From Bacteroidota bacterium (GTDB taxonomy: Bacteria; Bacteroidota; Bacteroidia; Bacteroidales; Prolixibacteraceae), in NCBI GenBank assembly GCA_023393265.1, contig JAEWME010000255.1, forward strand, positions 1 to 5,409: a DNA stretch of 5,409 nucleotides. The letters run 5' to 3'. The notes below the pieces were generated by a model. That model was not told the origin of the DNA and did not search any database. It was given only the letters and a program-made list of their open reading frames with translations. The position numbers and the translations under genes are program-made. Of the stretch, positions 1 to 5,409 are shown in pieces; the first letter of the stretch is position 1; the number at the start of each line of letters is the position of its first letter.

Positions 1-78
1 TGCCTGATGAATGGGCTTGACGACATTGATTACCTCGTTAGTATCAAAGACGATATCGAAGCTTTTGAAGCAAAGTAA
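1..78 (+). CDS. leuD: 3-isopropylmalate dehydratase small subunit, C-terminal end (partial)
   Basis: Only the last 25 codons are in the window, followed by TAA. They read CLMNGLDDIDYLVSIKDDIE and then AFEAK. This lines up with the end of LeuD as I know it from E. coli (CMMNGLDSIGL...DDAIAAYE), including the C-x-MNGLD-x-I block and the acidic D-x-I-x-x-(Y/F)E tail. LeuD pairs with the iron-sulfur subunit LeuC in the cytoplasm and isomerises 2-isopropylmalate to 3-isopropylmalate. The same LeuCD pair also converts citramalate to 3-methylmalate, which fits the cimA-like gene 134 bases downstream on the same strand. LeuC and most of LeuD would lie to the left of the window. The call rests on a short segment, but the match is distinctive and the neighbours agree. 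Confidence 0.88.
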   Translation, partial: CLMNGLDDIDYLVSIKDDIEAFEAK

Positions 79-212
79 TGGCTATTCCTGCTCTTCAGAA
101 GGAGGGGCGTCCAAAGTCATTGTGAAATAGAATTCATGCAGATAAATAACAGTCGAATCACCTTTAAATTCCCGGGTTTTTAGGTTGGGAGTGAGGGGTT
201 TCAATTATAATT
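79..212 (+). other. leuD-cimA intergenic spacer, no defined signal
   Basis: This 134-base gap is the longest within the operon. I looked for a Bacteroidetes promoter (TTTG about 20 bases before TAnnTTTG), a terminator hairpin with a T-tract, and a leader peptide rich in Ile, Leu or Val, and found none that is convincing. An AAGGAGGGG string at 99-107 has no start codon at useful spacing. The gap could hold an internal promoter or a processing site for cimA, but nothing in the sequence shows it. Confidence 0.4.
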
Positions 213-1751
213 ATGACAGGAAAAGTAGTTGAGGTTGAAAATCAGATGCTAAGCATCATGGACACAACACTGAGGGATGGTGAGCAAACATCAGGTGTGT
301 CGTTTACCGACAGGGAAAAGCTAAGCGTTGCCCGTGTTCTGCTCGAAGATGTGAAAGTAGACCGGATTGAAGTTGCCTCAGCCAGGGTTTCTGAAGGCGA
401 ATTCCTGGCTGCCAAAAAAGTAATGGAATGGGCCAAAGAAAGAGGTCATCTGCAACGGATTGAAATACTTGGTTTTGTCGACGGAAAAACATCGCTCGAC
501 TGGATTAATTCTGCTGGAGGTAAAGTGTTGAATTTGCTCTGCAAAGGATCTTATAAGCATGTAACGCAGCAATTGCGGAAGACTCCCGAACAGCATGTCG
601 AGGATATTAAACGCTCGGTTCAGTATGCCGAAGAACTGGGAATTAAAGTAAATGTGTATCTCGAAGACTGGTCGAATGGGATGCGCAGTTCAAAAGATTA
701 TGTGCATTTTATGGTTGGCGAGTTGCTGAAACTCAACATTGATCGAATCATGCTGCCTGATACTCTGGGGATTCTTGATCCGGACGAAACCTACGACTTC
801 TGTCGTGAAATGATTGAATCGTATCCGCAGGCAAAGTTCGATTTCCATGCTCATAACGACTATGATCTGGCTTGTGCAAATGTTTTTCATGCCATCAAAG
901 CCGGAATTCGATGCGTGCACACCACTGTGAACGGATTGGGCGAACGGGCCGGAAATGCACCATTGTCGAGCGTGATTGCGACGATAAAAGATCATCTGAA
1001 AATGCAAACACGTGTGAATGAAACAATGTTGAATAAAGTTTCAAAGATTGTAGAGTCGTTTTCCGGTGTTCGTATTCCGACCAACAAACCACTGATTGGC
1101 GAGTTTGTTTTTACCCAGTGCAGCGGTATTCACGCTGATGGCGACAATAAGAATAATCTGTATTTCAATGATCTTCTTCCGGAACGGTTTGGTCGTACGC
1201 GTGTTTATGCACTTGGCAAAACTTCGGGTAGGGCGAACATTAAAAATAACCTGGAGGAATTGGGTATTGAACTTGATCCGGATTCACTGAAACTGGTAAC
1301 CGACCGGATCATCGAATTGGGCGACCGTAAAGAAACTGTTACGATTGAAGATTTGCCTTATATTGTAGCTGATGTGCTGAACTATACCGATGGTGAACCG
1401 GCCATCCAGCTTGTAAATTATTCGCTTTCGCATGCCATGGGCCTGCGTCCTTCTGCTACGGTCAGTTTCATGATTAAAGGTGAAAAGTACGAAGCTTCGG
1501 CTCCGGGCGACGGACAATATGACGCTTTTATGAATGCAATCCAGTCGATTTACGAGGGGCTGAACAAACCTTTCCCGAAGCTGCTCGATTATTCGGTAAC
1601 CATTCCTCCCGGCGGTAAATCAGACGCATTGGTCGAAACTGTGATTATTTGGAAACTGGGCCGCGAGTTTAAAACCCGTGGATTGGATTCAGATCAGACT
1701 GCAGCAGCCATCAAGGCAACCATGCGAATGCTGAACTTGATAGAAAAATAA
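213..1751 (+). CDS. cimA: (R)-citramalate synthase, LeuA/CimA family
   Basis: The 512-residue protein probably condenses pyruvate with acetyl-CoA to (R)-citramalate, the first step of threonine-independent isoleucine synthesis, in the cytoplasm. The TIM barrel opens with DTTLRDGEQTSGVSF (17-31; R21 catalytic, D22 metal). FHAHNDYDLACAN (211-223) supplies metal ligands H212 and H214, then come NGLGERAGNAP (240-250) and QCSGIHADGDNKNNLY (302-317, with H307, D309, N315, L316, Y317). With a +5 offset, the Leptospira interrogans CimA pyruvate-pocket residues as I recall them (L81, L104, Y144) fall on L86, L109 and Y149 here, and E146 and T179 on E151 and T184. The C-terminal part from about 395 is the LeuA allosteric domain. 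Its YDAF (436-439) and PKLLDY...IPPGG segments match the region that binds isoleucine in the Leptospira enzyme, so isoleucine feedback is likely. An in-frame stop at 192-194 bounds the start; M12 (ATG at 246) is an alternative. A second 2-isopropylmalate synthase is the main other reading. Confidence 0.85.
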   Translation: MTGKVVEVENQMLSIMDTTLRDGEQTSGVSFTDREKLSVARVLLEDVKVDRIEVASARVSEGEFLAAKKVMEWAKERGHLQRIEILGFVDGKTSLDWINSAGGKVLNLLCKGSYKHVTQQLRKTPEQHVEDIKRSVQYAEELGIKVNVYLEDWSNGMRSSKDYVHFMVGELLKLNIDRIMLPDTLGILDPDETYDFCREMIESYPQAKFDFHAHNDYDLACANVFHAIKAGIRCVHTTVNGLGERAGNAPLSSVIATIKDHLKMQTRVNETMLNKVSKIVESFSGVRIPTNKPLIGEFVFTQCSGIHADGDNKNNLYFNDLLPERFGRTRVYALGKTSGRANIKNNLEELGIELDPDSLKLVTDRIIELGDRKETVTIEDLPYIVADVLNYTDGEPAIQLVNYSLSHAMGLRPSATVSFMIKGEKYEASAPGDGQYDAFMNAIQSIYEGLNKPFPKLLDYSVTIPPGGKSDALVETVIIWKLGREFKTRGLDSDQTAAAIKATMRMLNLIEK

Positions 1752-1783
1752 ACCAGCACTATTTCTAATCTATTTGAGTAGTA

Positions 1784-2497
1784 ATGACGATTCTTAAATC
1801 TTCGCCCGAAACCATTCGCCGGAATTTCGATCAGCAGGTTGAGCGGTTTTCTAATCTCGAAACTGGTCAAACCACGGCTATCGATTCGCCTTTGTGCATG
1901 GAATTAATCGCGCGATCAGCTATTCTTTTAAATCCGGATGCAAAAAGTGTGATGGATTTAGGTTGTGGCGGCGGAAATTATGCGGTAAAAGTCACCTCTT
2001 TACTTCCGAATGTAGATTGTACATTGGTTGATATCAGCGCCAACATGCTCGAAAGGGCAGTGGAGCGGGTAAGCGAAATTATTTCAGGAAAGACAATGGC
2101 CTTACATGGCGACTACCGCGAACTCGATTTAGGCGAAAACCAATACGATATAATCACAGCCGGAACGACTTTGCACCATTTGCGTGGCGATGATGAATGG
2201 GAACTGGTTTTCAGAAAAGTTTATGAGGCATTAAAACCTGGCGGAACATTTTGGATTAACGATATTGTGATTGGCGAATCCGATGAAATTACCCAAATGA
2301 TGATAGATGGCTGGATTGGAGAAATGAGCAAACATCACAATCGGGAAGAAATTGAATTTTATTTCAACCGTTATGAGACTGAAGATACACCAAGAACTTT
2401 ATCCTATCAGCTTGATTTGATGAAACAAACTGGCTACCGCGAGACCTTTGTTTTGCACAAACATTTTAATTTTGCTGCCTTTGGCGCTAGAAAGTAG
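1784..2497 (+). CDS. class I SAM-dependent methyltransferase, substrate unknown
   Basis: This 237-residue cytoplasmic protein has a complete Rossmann methyltransferase core. Motif I, which binds SAM, is VMDLGCGGGNY (56-66). The acidic residue ending strand 2 is D83 in LVDIS, GDY (109-111) is the motif III region, YDIITAGTTLHHL (121-133) is motif IV, and LKPGGTFWIND (150-160) follows. The tail, FNFAAFGARK (228-237), resembles the last strand of CmoA- and Tam-like small-molecule or carboxy-SAM enzymes. That is a fold-level likeness, not a substrate assignment. No signal peptide or membrane segment is visible. The gene starts 32 bases after cimA on the same strand and lies between it and leuB, so it is probably co-transcribed with them. 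It is not a standard leucine or isoleucine enzyme. Yeast Tmt1 methylates 3-isopropylmalate, so a pathway intermediate is a conceivable target, but this is speculation. An inserted gene of unrelated function is equally possible. Confidence 0.85.
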   Translation: MTILKSSPETIRRNFDQQVERFSNLETGQTTAIDSPLCMELIARSAILLNPDAKSVMDLGCGGGNYAVKVTSLLPNVDCTLVDISANMLERAVERVSEIISGKTMALHGDYRELDLGENQYDIITAGTTLHHLRGDDEWELVFRKVYEALKPGGTFWINDIVIGESDEITQMMIDGWIGEMSKHHNREEIEFYFNRYETEDTPRTLSYQLDLMKQTGYRETFVLHKHFNFAAFGARK

Positions 2498-2509
2498 CCT
2501 GCTGTTCTG

Positions 2510-2574
2510 GTCATCCTGAACTTGTTTCAGGATCCCAGGAATTTTGGCAGACCCCGAAATAAATTCGGGATGAC
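2510..2574. repeat. REP/MITE-like dispersed palindromic element
   Basis: The 65-base element begins with GTCATCC (2510-2516) and ends with the exact reverse complement GGATGAC (2568-2574). Inside are two separate hairpins: ATCCTGAA (2513-2520) with TTCAGGAT (2526-2533), and CCCGAA (2553-2558) with TTCGGG (2564-2569), each with a five-base loop. From general knowledge, GTCATCCTGAACTTGTTTCAGG-type and CCCGAAATAAATTCGGG-type sequences recur many times between genes in Bacteroidetes and some other genomes. Only one copy is in this window, so repetition is inferred. It starts 13 bases after the methyltransferase stop and ends 26 bases before the leuB start, so it would fold in the mRNA between them. 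Confidence 0.75.
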
Positions 2575-2600
2575 AAATGGAAATAAATAAAACCAAAAAT

Positions 2601-3665
2601 ATGAAGTTAAAATTAGCTGTTCTTCCCGGCGACGGGATCGGTCCTGAAATCATCGATCAGGCCATGAAAGTGGTGAAGGCCGTTGCCGCCAAGTTCAACC
2701 ACGAACTCGAATACGAATACGCGCTGACCGGCGCTTGTGCCATCGACGAGTGGGGCGCTCCGTATCCCGATTCGACCCACGAACTATGTATGAAATCGGA
2801 TGCCGTGTTGTTCGGCGCTATTGGCGATCCTAAATACGACAACAACCCGAAAGCTCCGGTTCGTCCAGAGCAAGGCTTGTTACTGATGCGCAAAAAACTG
2901 GGTTTGTATGCCAACATTCGTCCGGTGGTAACTTTCCCGTCGTTGCTGCACAAATCTCCACTTCGTCGCGAGTTGATTGAGGGTGCCGATTTTGTGGCCA
3001 TCCGCGAACTCACCGGTGGTATCTATTTTGGCGAAAAAGGCCGCAAAGACGATGGCAACACTGCTTACGACGTTTGTGGGTATACCCGTCCCGAGGTAGA
3101 ACGAATCCTGAAACTGGGTTACGAGTACGCCATGAAACGCAACAAAAAGCTTACCGTGGTTGACAAAGCCAACGTGTTGGAAAGCTCGCGTCTGTGGAGG
3201 GAAATTGCGCAGGAAATGGCTCCGTCGTATCCTGAAGTGACTACCGAATACATGTTTGTCGACAATGCAGCGATGCAGATCATCCAGTGGCCGAAAAACT
3301 TCGATGTGATGGTTACTGAAAACATGTTCGGCGATATCTTAACCGACGAAGCTTCGGTAATTACAGGTTCTCTTGGATTGTCTCCGTCCGCTTCAATTGG
3401 AATTCATACTTCGGTATTCGAGCCTATTCACGGTTCGTACCCGCAGGCTGCCGGTAAAAATATAGCCAATCCGGTTGCCACCATTTTGTCGGCTGCCATG
3501 ATGTTCGAATATGCTTTTAACCTGATGGAAGAAGGCGCCATCATCCGTAAAGCCGTTGACGCTTCATTGGATGCGAAAGTGGTGACCGTCGATATTTCCA
3601 GCGAAAAACCATACTCTACTTCCGAAGTAGGCGACTGGATTGCCGAATGGGTTAGCAAAAACTAG
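2601..3665 (+). CDS. leuB: 3-isopropylmalate dehydrogenase
   Basis: The enzyme oxidises and decarboxylates (2R,3S)-3-isopropylmalate with NAD+ in leucine synthesis, and by the same chemistry turns 3-methylmalate into 2-oxobutyrate for the citramalate route. I start it at ATG 2601, giving 354 residues. MKLKLAVLPGDGIGPEI then matches family N-termini, and the A-rich AAATAAATAAAACC leader is kept as a leader. The in-frame ATG at 2577 would add eight low-complexity residues and nearly touch the repeat. In 354-residue numbering, the substrate arginines are R97 (LLLMRKKLG), R107 (NIRPV) and R135 (AIREL), with Y142 and K189 (VVDKAN) as catalytic residues. D221, D245 and D249 (NMFGDILTDE) bind Mg, followed by GSLGLSPSAS of the family signature. 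EPIHGSYPQAAGKNIANP (274-291) is the NAD-binding loop in the form usual for Bacteroidetes. Length is normal and no key residue is missing. It is the last gene before the terminator. Confidence 0.95.
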   Translation: MKLKLAVLPGDGIGPEIIDQAMKVVKAVAAKFNHELEYEYALTGACAIDEWGAPYPDSTHELCMKSDAVLFGAIGDPKYDNNPKAPVRPEQGLLLMRKKLGLYANIRPVVTFPSLLHKSPLRRELIEGADFVAIRELTGGIYFGEKGRKDDGNTAYDVCGYTRPEVERILKLGYEYAMKRNKKLTVVDKANVLESSRLWREIAQEMAPSYPEVTTEYMFVDNAAMQIIQWPKNFDVMVTENMFGDILTDEASVITGSLGLSPSASIGIHTSVFEPIHGSYPQAAGKNIANPVATILSAAMMFEYAFNLMEEGAIIRKAVDASLDAKVVTVDISSEKPYSTSEVGDWIAEWVSKN

Positions 3666-3671
3666 GGTGAT

Positions 3672-3712
3672 GCGGTTTTTAACCGCGAAAAGTGGCGATT
3701 GGAAATCGCCGC
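3672..3712. repeat. pair of tandem small hairpins after leuB
   Basis: Two near-perfect stem-loops sit side by side, starting six bases after the leuB stop: GCGGTT (3672-3677) with AACCGC (3681-3686) on a TTT loop, and GGCGATT (3694-3700) with AATCGCC (3704-3710) on a GGA loop. The second can be lengthened by G3692-C3712 and a T-G pair. Neither is followed by a T-tract, so they are not terminators themselves. Their form, short G+C-rich stems with a three-base loop in a pair, is that of REP-like sequences mobilised by REP-associated (IS200-like) transposases in Bacteroidetes. No other copy is in the window. They could instead protect the 3' end of the leu mRNA from exonucleases. Confidence 0.5.
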
Positions 3713-3720
3713 AACCGGGG

Positions 3721-3752
3721 AAAGGCTCTTTGCGCAAGCAGGGAGCCTTTTT
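3721..3752 (+). terminator. Rho-independent terminator of the leu/cim operon
   Basis: AAAGGCTC (3721-3728) pairs perfectly with GAGCCTTT (3743-3750) across a 14-base loop that contains the palindrome TTGCGCAA. The T-tract runs 3748-3752 and is followed by ATATTT. It lies 56 bases past the leuB stop, in the right orientation to end the + strand operon. On the - strand the same stem is followed only by a short TTT before CCCC, so it may stop convergent transcripts weakly at best. Confidence 0.85.
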
Positions 3753-3818
3753 ATATTTCATTTGGAGATGCTTAATGAGGGGTATCTTTCGTTCTTTTGA
3801 GATTTAATTATAGGTATT

Positions 3819-4598
3819 TTAGTTTTCTAGGTATTCCAAAAAATCAATTTTTGCTTCGATTAGCGTTATTCGTTTATACAACACGCAAGGTAGTTGAATA
3901 TGACTGTCACCACAAACGCTACAGGGGTATATCTCCTGAGAAGGTGATAGCGTCAATTTATAGTCAAATAAATATCTAATTTGAGACTTGAAATATTCTT
4001 TGTCGGATACTTTGAGATTAGATTCTCTAATTATTTCTATTAGTTTATCCAAAATGTCAAGCAATCCAAGATATTGTTGATTTATAGAATTATTAAAGAA
4101 TCTCATTTCGTTTTCATTAAAATGATCTGTATAGGACTGGATATATTCGAGATGATTCTTTAAGGCTTCTGTTCCTTTGTACAAAACGTATTGCCGATTG
4201 CCTACAGCTCCTTCGTAACCTGATAACGAAAATTCATTTATTTCCTCTCGAAAATGCTGCATAAGGTTACTGATAAATTCAATTTCTTTTTTTTCTTTTT
4301 CAGAGGTTTCTTGTTTCTCAATCTGAGATTGAACAATGTAATTTGCTTTAATCTGAGCTCTGAAGGAAAGATAAATAAGCAGGGCAGAAATAAGCCCAAT
4401 AATTGGTGCAGTTATACCTCCAATAGTATCACCGAATGTGCCTGTCTTTGAGTAGTCAAACCAAAAGTGATCTGCTATCCAAACCGGGAATGCTATTAAA
4501 ACGGCAACCCCGATTATGCCTATCCAAAAAGCTTTCCAATCTAGTCTGCGAATTATTTCTTTAATCTTTTCATCGCTACTTTGCTCTTTGTTTTCCAT
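3819..4598 (-). CDS. uncharacterised two-helix membrane protein with coiled coil and Cys/His cluster
   Basis: I do not recognise this 259-residue protein as a characterised family. A charged N-terminus (1-20) precedes helix one at about 21-42 and helix two at about 57-78. They are joined by a short loop with GTFGDTIGG (53-61). A charged, probably coiled-coil stretch (79-120, rich in E and K) follows, then a mostly helical soluble region. Near the end is C226-x-x-C229 with H233 and C238 (CSVCGDSHIQLPC), which could bind zinc. The two helices, the GTFGD-type loop and the coiled coil recall putative phage abortive-infection membrane proteins (putAbiC-like), but the C-terminal half does not match what I remember of them, so no defence role is assigned. 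ATG at 4598 is chosen; a TTG at 4616 would add six residues. The gene is convergent with leuB and far more A+T-rich: 4021-4080 and 4261-4320 contain 16 and 15 G+C by hand count, against 37 in 2701-2760. That suggests horizontal acquisition. Confidence 0.8.
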   Translation of the reverse strand: MENKEQSSDEKIKEIIRRLDWKAFWIGIIGVAVLIAFPVWIADHFWFDYSKTGTFGDTIGGITAPIIGLISALLIYLSFRAQIKANYIVQSQIEKQETSEKEKKEIEFISNLMQHFREEINEFSLSGYEGAVGNRQYVLYKGTEALKNHLEYIQSYTDHFNENEMRFFNNSINQQYLGLLDILDKLIEIIRESNLKVSDKEYFKSQIRYLFDYKLTLSPSQEIYPCSVCGDSHIQLPCVLYKRITLIEAKIDFLEYLEN

Positions 4599-4667
4599 AA
4601 GAATAAGTTTCCCCAAACCTACTTATTTAGTTTCTGGTTAGCAATATGTTGGAACAAAAAAACAGAA

Positions 4668-4734
4668 AAATATTCCGTAAATGGGAGTGGTGTTACTTAC
4701 TTCATTTACCTCGTTCTGCAAATATTCGGTAAAT
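4668..4734. repeat. imperfect 15-base direct repeat with an inverted half-copy between
   Basis: AAATATTCCGTAAAT (4668-4682) recurs as AAATATTCGGTAAAT (4720-4734), 14 of 15 identical and 52 bases apart start to start. Between them, CATTTACC (4703-4710) carries the inverted form. It can pair with GTAAATG upstream (4677-4683) or with GGTAAAT downstream (4728-4734), so the two stems exclude each other. The cluster fills the gap between the two - strand genes. It could be an operator-like site for the membrane-protein gene or part of a weak transcription stop after the YafK-like gene. A chance A+T-rich pattern cannot be excluded. Confidence 0.4.
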
Positions 4735-4735
4735 C

Positions 4736-5409
4736 TTACTGATTTAAGGTTGGCCCCTGGATTGCCACCGGTACGGCCGGGTCAGTAGTTTGCTCTTCAA
4801 TTTCCGGCGAAATGCTGATTTCATGCGTTCCATCCGGGAGGAACTTCACGGTGGGCGGGATGTGTTTCTGGTTAAACAGGTCATAGCTTTTCTTCAGGTC
4901 GCCCCAGAGGCTCACCTTGTCCTTGTTTTTGCTGTATCCTGCAATCAGGCGGTTGTAGGTTTTGTCTTCAAGTCGGGCAGGGTAGATGGCAATGTCGATT
5001 TTTTTCTGTCCGGCATTGTACGCTTCGATACAGTATATGAAAAGTTCCTTGATTTTTTCGTCGGTGATGGCAATGTAGCCAGACGATTCGCAGTTGCCGT
5101 GAATATAGATGAGGTTGCCAAGCCGGCCTTTTACGCCGCGAATGCTGTCGGATGCGTTCGGGTAATTGATTTTCATCGACAGGTAGTATTTGCTGTAGGG
5201 GTTTAGTTCGTTGATGTAATAGAAACCTTCCGGCACCTGCAAGTCGTACGAGCGTCGTTTTGGGCCAATGTCGCCTGACATCTCGCAGATCGGAAATTCT
5301 TTAATCAGGATGTAAGTTGAGTCGCAGATATTCTTTCCCCAGAGTTCTATTTTCTTCTCGGTTTTGAATGCGCGCAGGTATATCCGCAGGCTGTCGCGCG
5401 AGATGGAAT
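4736..5409 (-). CDS. YafK-like L,D-transpeptidase-fold protein, 5' end outside window, catalytic Cys replaced
   Basis: The frame is open from the right edge to TAA at 4736, giving 223 visible residues. An internal ATG at 5281 is not the real start, because upstream residues read as YafK family sequence (IYLRAFKTEKKIELWGK, then LIKEFPIC). From that Met, SGDIGPKRRSYDLQVPEGFYYI, LNPYSKYYLSMKINYPNASD, and WGDLKKSYDLFNQKHIPPTV all fit the family. YafK relatives (E. coli YafK/DpaA) are periplasmic enzymes with the L,D-transpeptidase fold; E. coli YafK detaches Braun lipoprotein from peptidoglycan. A signal peptide should lie beyond the window. The active-site segment, HGDCVSIGCYAMTD in E. coli as I recall it, is HGNCESSGYIAITD here. 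H61 and C64 (numbered from the internal Met) remain, but the S-x-G-C cysteine is Tyr69 (codon TAC at 5077-5075). Either the protein is catalytically inactive, works differently, or the base is wrong. Base composition is ordinary (29 of 60 G+C at 4921-4980). Confidence 0.85.
   Translation of the reverse strand, partial: SISRDSLRIYLRAFKTEKKIELWGKNICDSTYILIKEFPICEMSGDIGPKRRSYDLQVPEGFYYINELNPYSKYYLSMKINYPNASDSIRGVKGRLGNLIYIHGNCESSGYIAITDEKIKELFIYCIEAYNAGQKKIDIAIYPARLEDKTYNRLIAGYSKNKDKVSLWGDLKKSYDLFNQKHIPPTVKFLPDGTHEISISPEIEEQTTDPAVPVAIQGPTLNQ

Noticed and set aside
78..125. 15-codon ORF starting on the leuD stop (TAATG), a possible leader peptide
   Set aside because: Its product MAIPALQKEGRPKSL has no run of Ile, Leu or Val codons, and no attenuator hairpins follow.
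136..183. 15-codon ORF (MQINNSRITFKFPGF) upstream of cimA
   Set aside because: Only two scattered Ile codons, no ribosome-binding signal at useful spacing and no downstream terminator-type stem.
2577..2600. Longer leuB start at ATG 2577
   Set aside because: It adds eight residues (MEINKTKN) not typical of LeuB, begins three bases after the dispersed repeat, and would turn the natural A-rich leader into coding sequence.
3797..3979. 60-codon open frame on the + strand after the leu terminator
   Set aside because: It overlaps the 3' end of the membrane-protein gene in antisense and has no family features or start signal.
4599..4616. TTG start at 4616 for the membrane protein
   Set aside because: ATG at 4598 is the stronger codon and the six extra residues (start-Gly-Lys-Leu-Ile-Leu) add nothing recognisable.
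4599..4735. Bacteroidetes-type promoter for the membrane-protein gene
   Set aside because: TTTG-like strings occur on the - strand, but none has TAnnTTTG at the expected distance of about 20 bases.
4790..5206. 138-codon open frame on the + strand
   Set aside because: It lies wholly antisense to the YafK-like gene, whose family match is clear; the translation shows no recognisable domain.

Overview
The window reads as a chromosomal segment from a Bacteroidetes bacterium, possibly of the Marinilabiliales/Prolixibacteraceae kind. The evidence is the order of the leucine genes, a leuB with the HGSYPQAAGK-type active-site loop, A-rich leaders rather than strong Shine-Dalgarno sites, and a GTCATCC...GGATGAC dispersed repeat of a sort common in that phylum. 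The genus is inference.

Left part (1-3752, + strand) is the distal end of a branched-chain amino-acid operon: the last codons of leuD, a 512-residue LeuA-family enzyme, a class I SAM-dependent methyltransferase, then leuB. It closes with two small hairpins and a convincing Rho-independent terminator. The LeuA-like enzyme keeps, position for position, the pyruvate-pocket residues I remember from the Leptospira citramalate synthase, so I call it cimA rather than a second leuA. In that reading LeuCD and LeuB serve two routes at once: isopropylmalate to leucine, and citramalate to 2-oxobutyrate to isoleucine without threonine. The methyltransferase inside the operon has no standard role in either route.

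Right part (3753-5409, - strand, convergent with the operon) holds two genes. The first is an A+T-rich gene for a protein with two membrane helices, a coiled coil and a small Cys/His cluster; I do not recognise it as a characterised family, although its N-terminal half resembles membrane modules seen in putative phage abortive-infection proteins. The second is a YafK-like L,D-transpeptidase-fold protein whose 5' end runs off the right edge of the window. Its reading frame is open from position 5409 to the stop at 4736, and the usual catalytic cysteine is read here as tyrosine.

No tRNA, rRNA, CRISPR array, insertion sequence or full novel system is visible. The points most worth following are the Cys-to-Tyr change in the YafK-like protein, the methyltransferase embedded in the leu/cimA operon, and the compositionally odd two-helix membrane protein.
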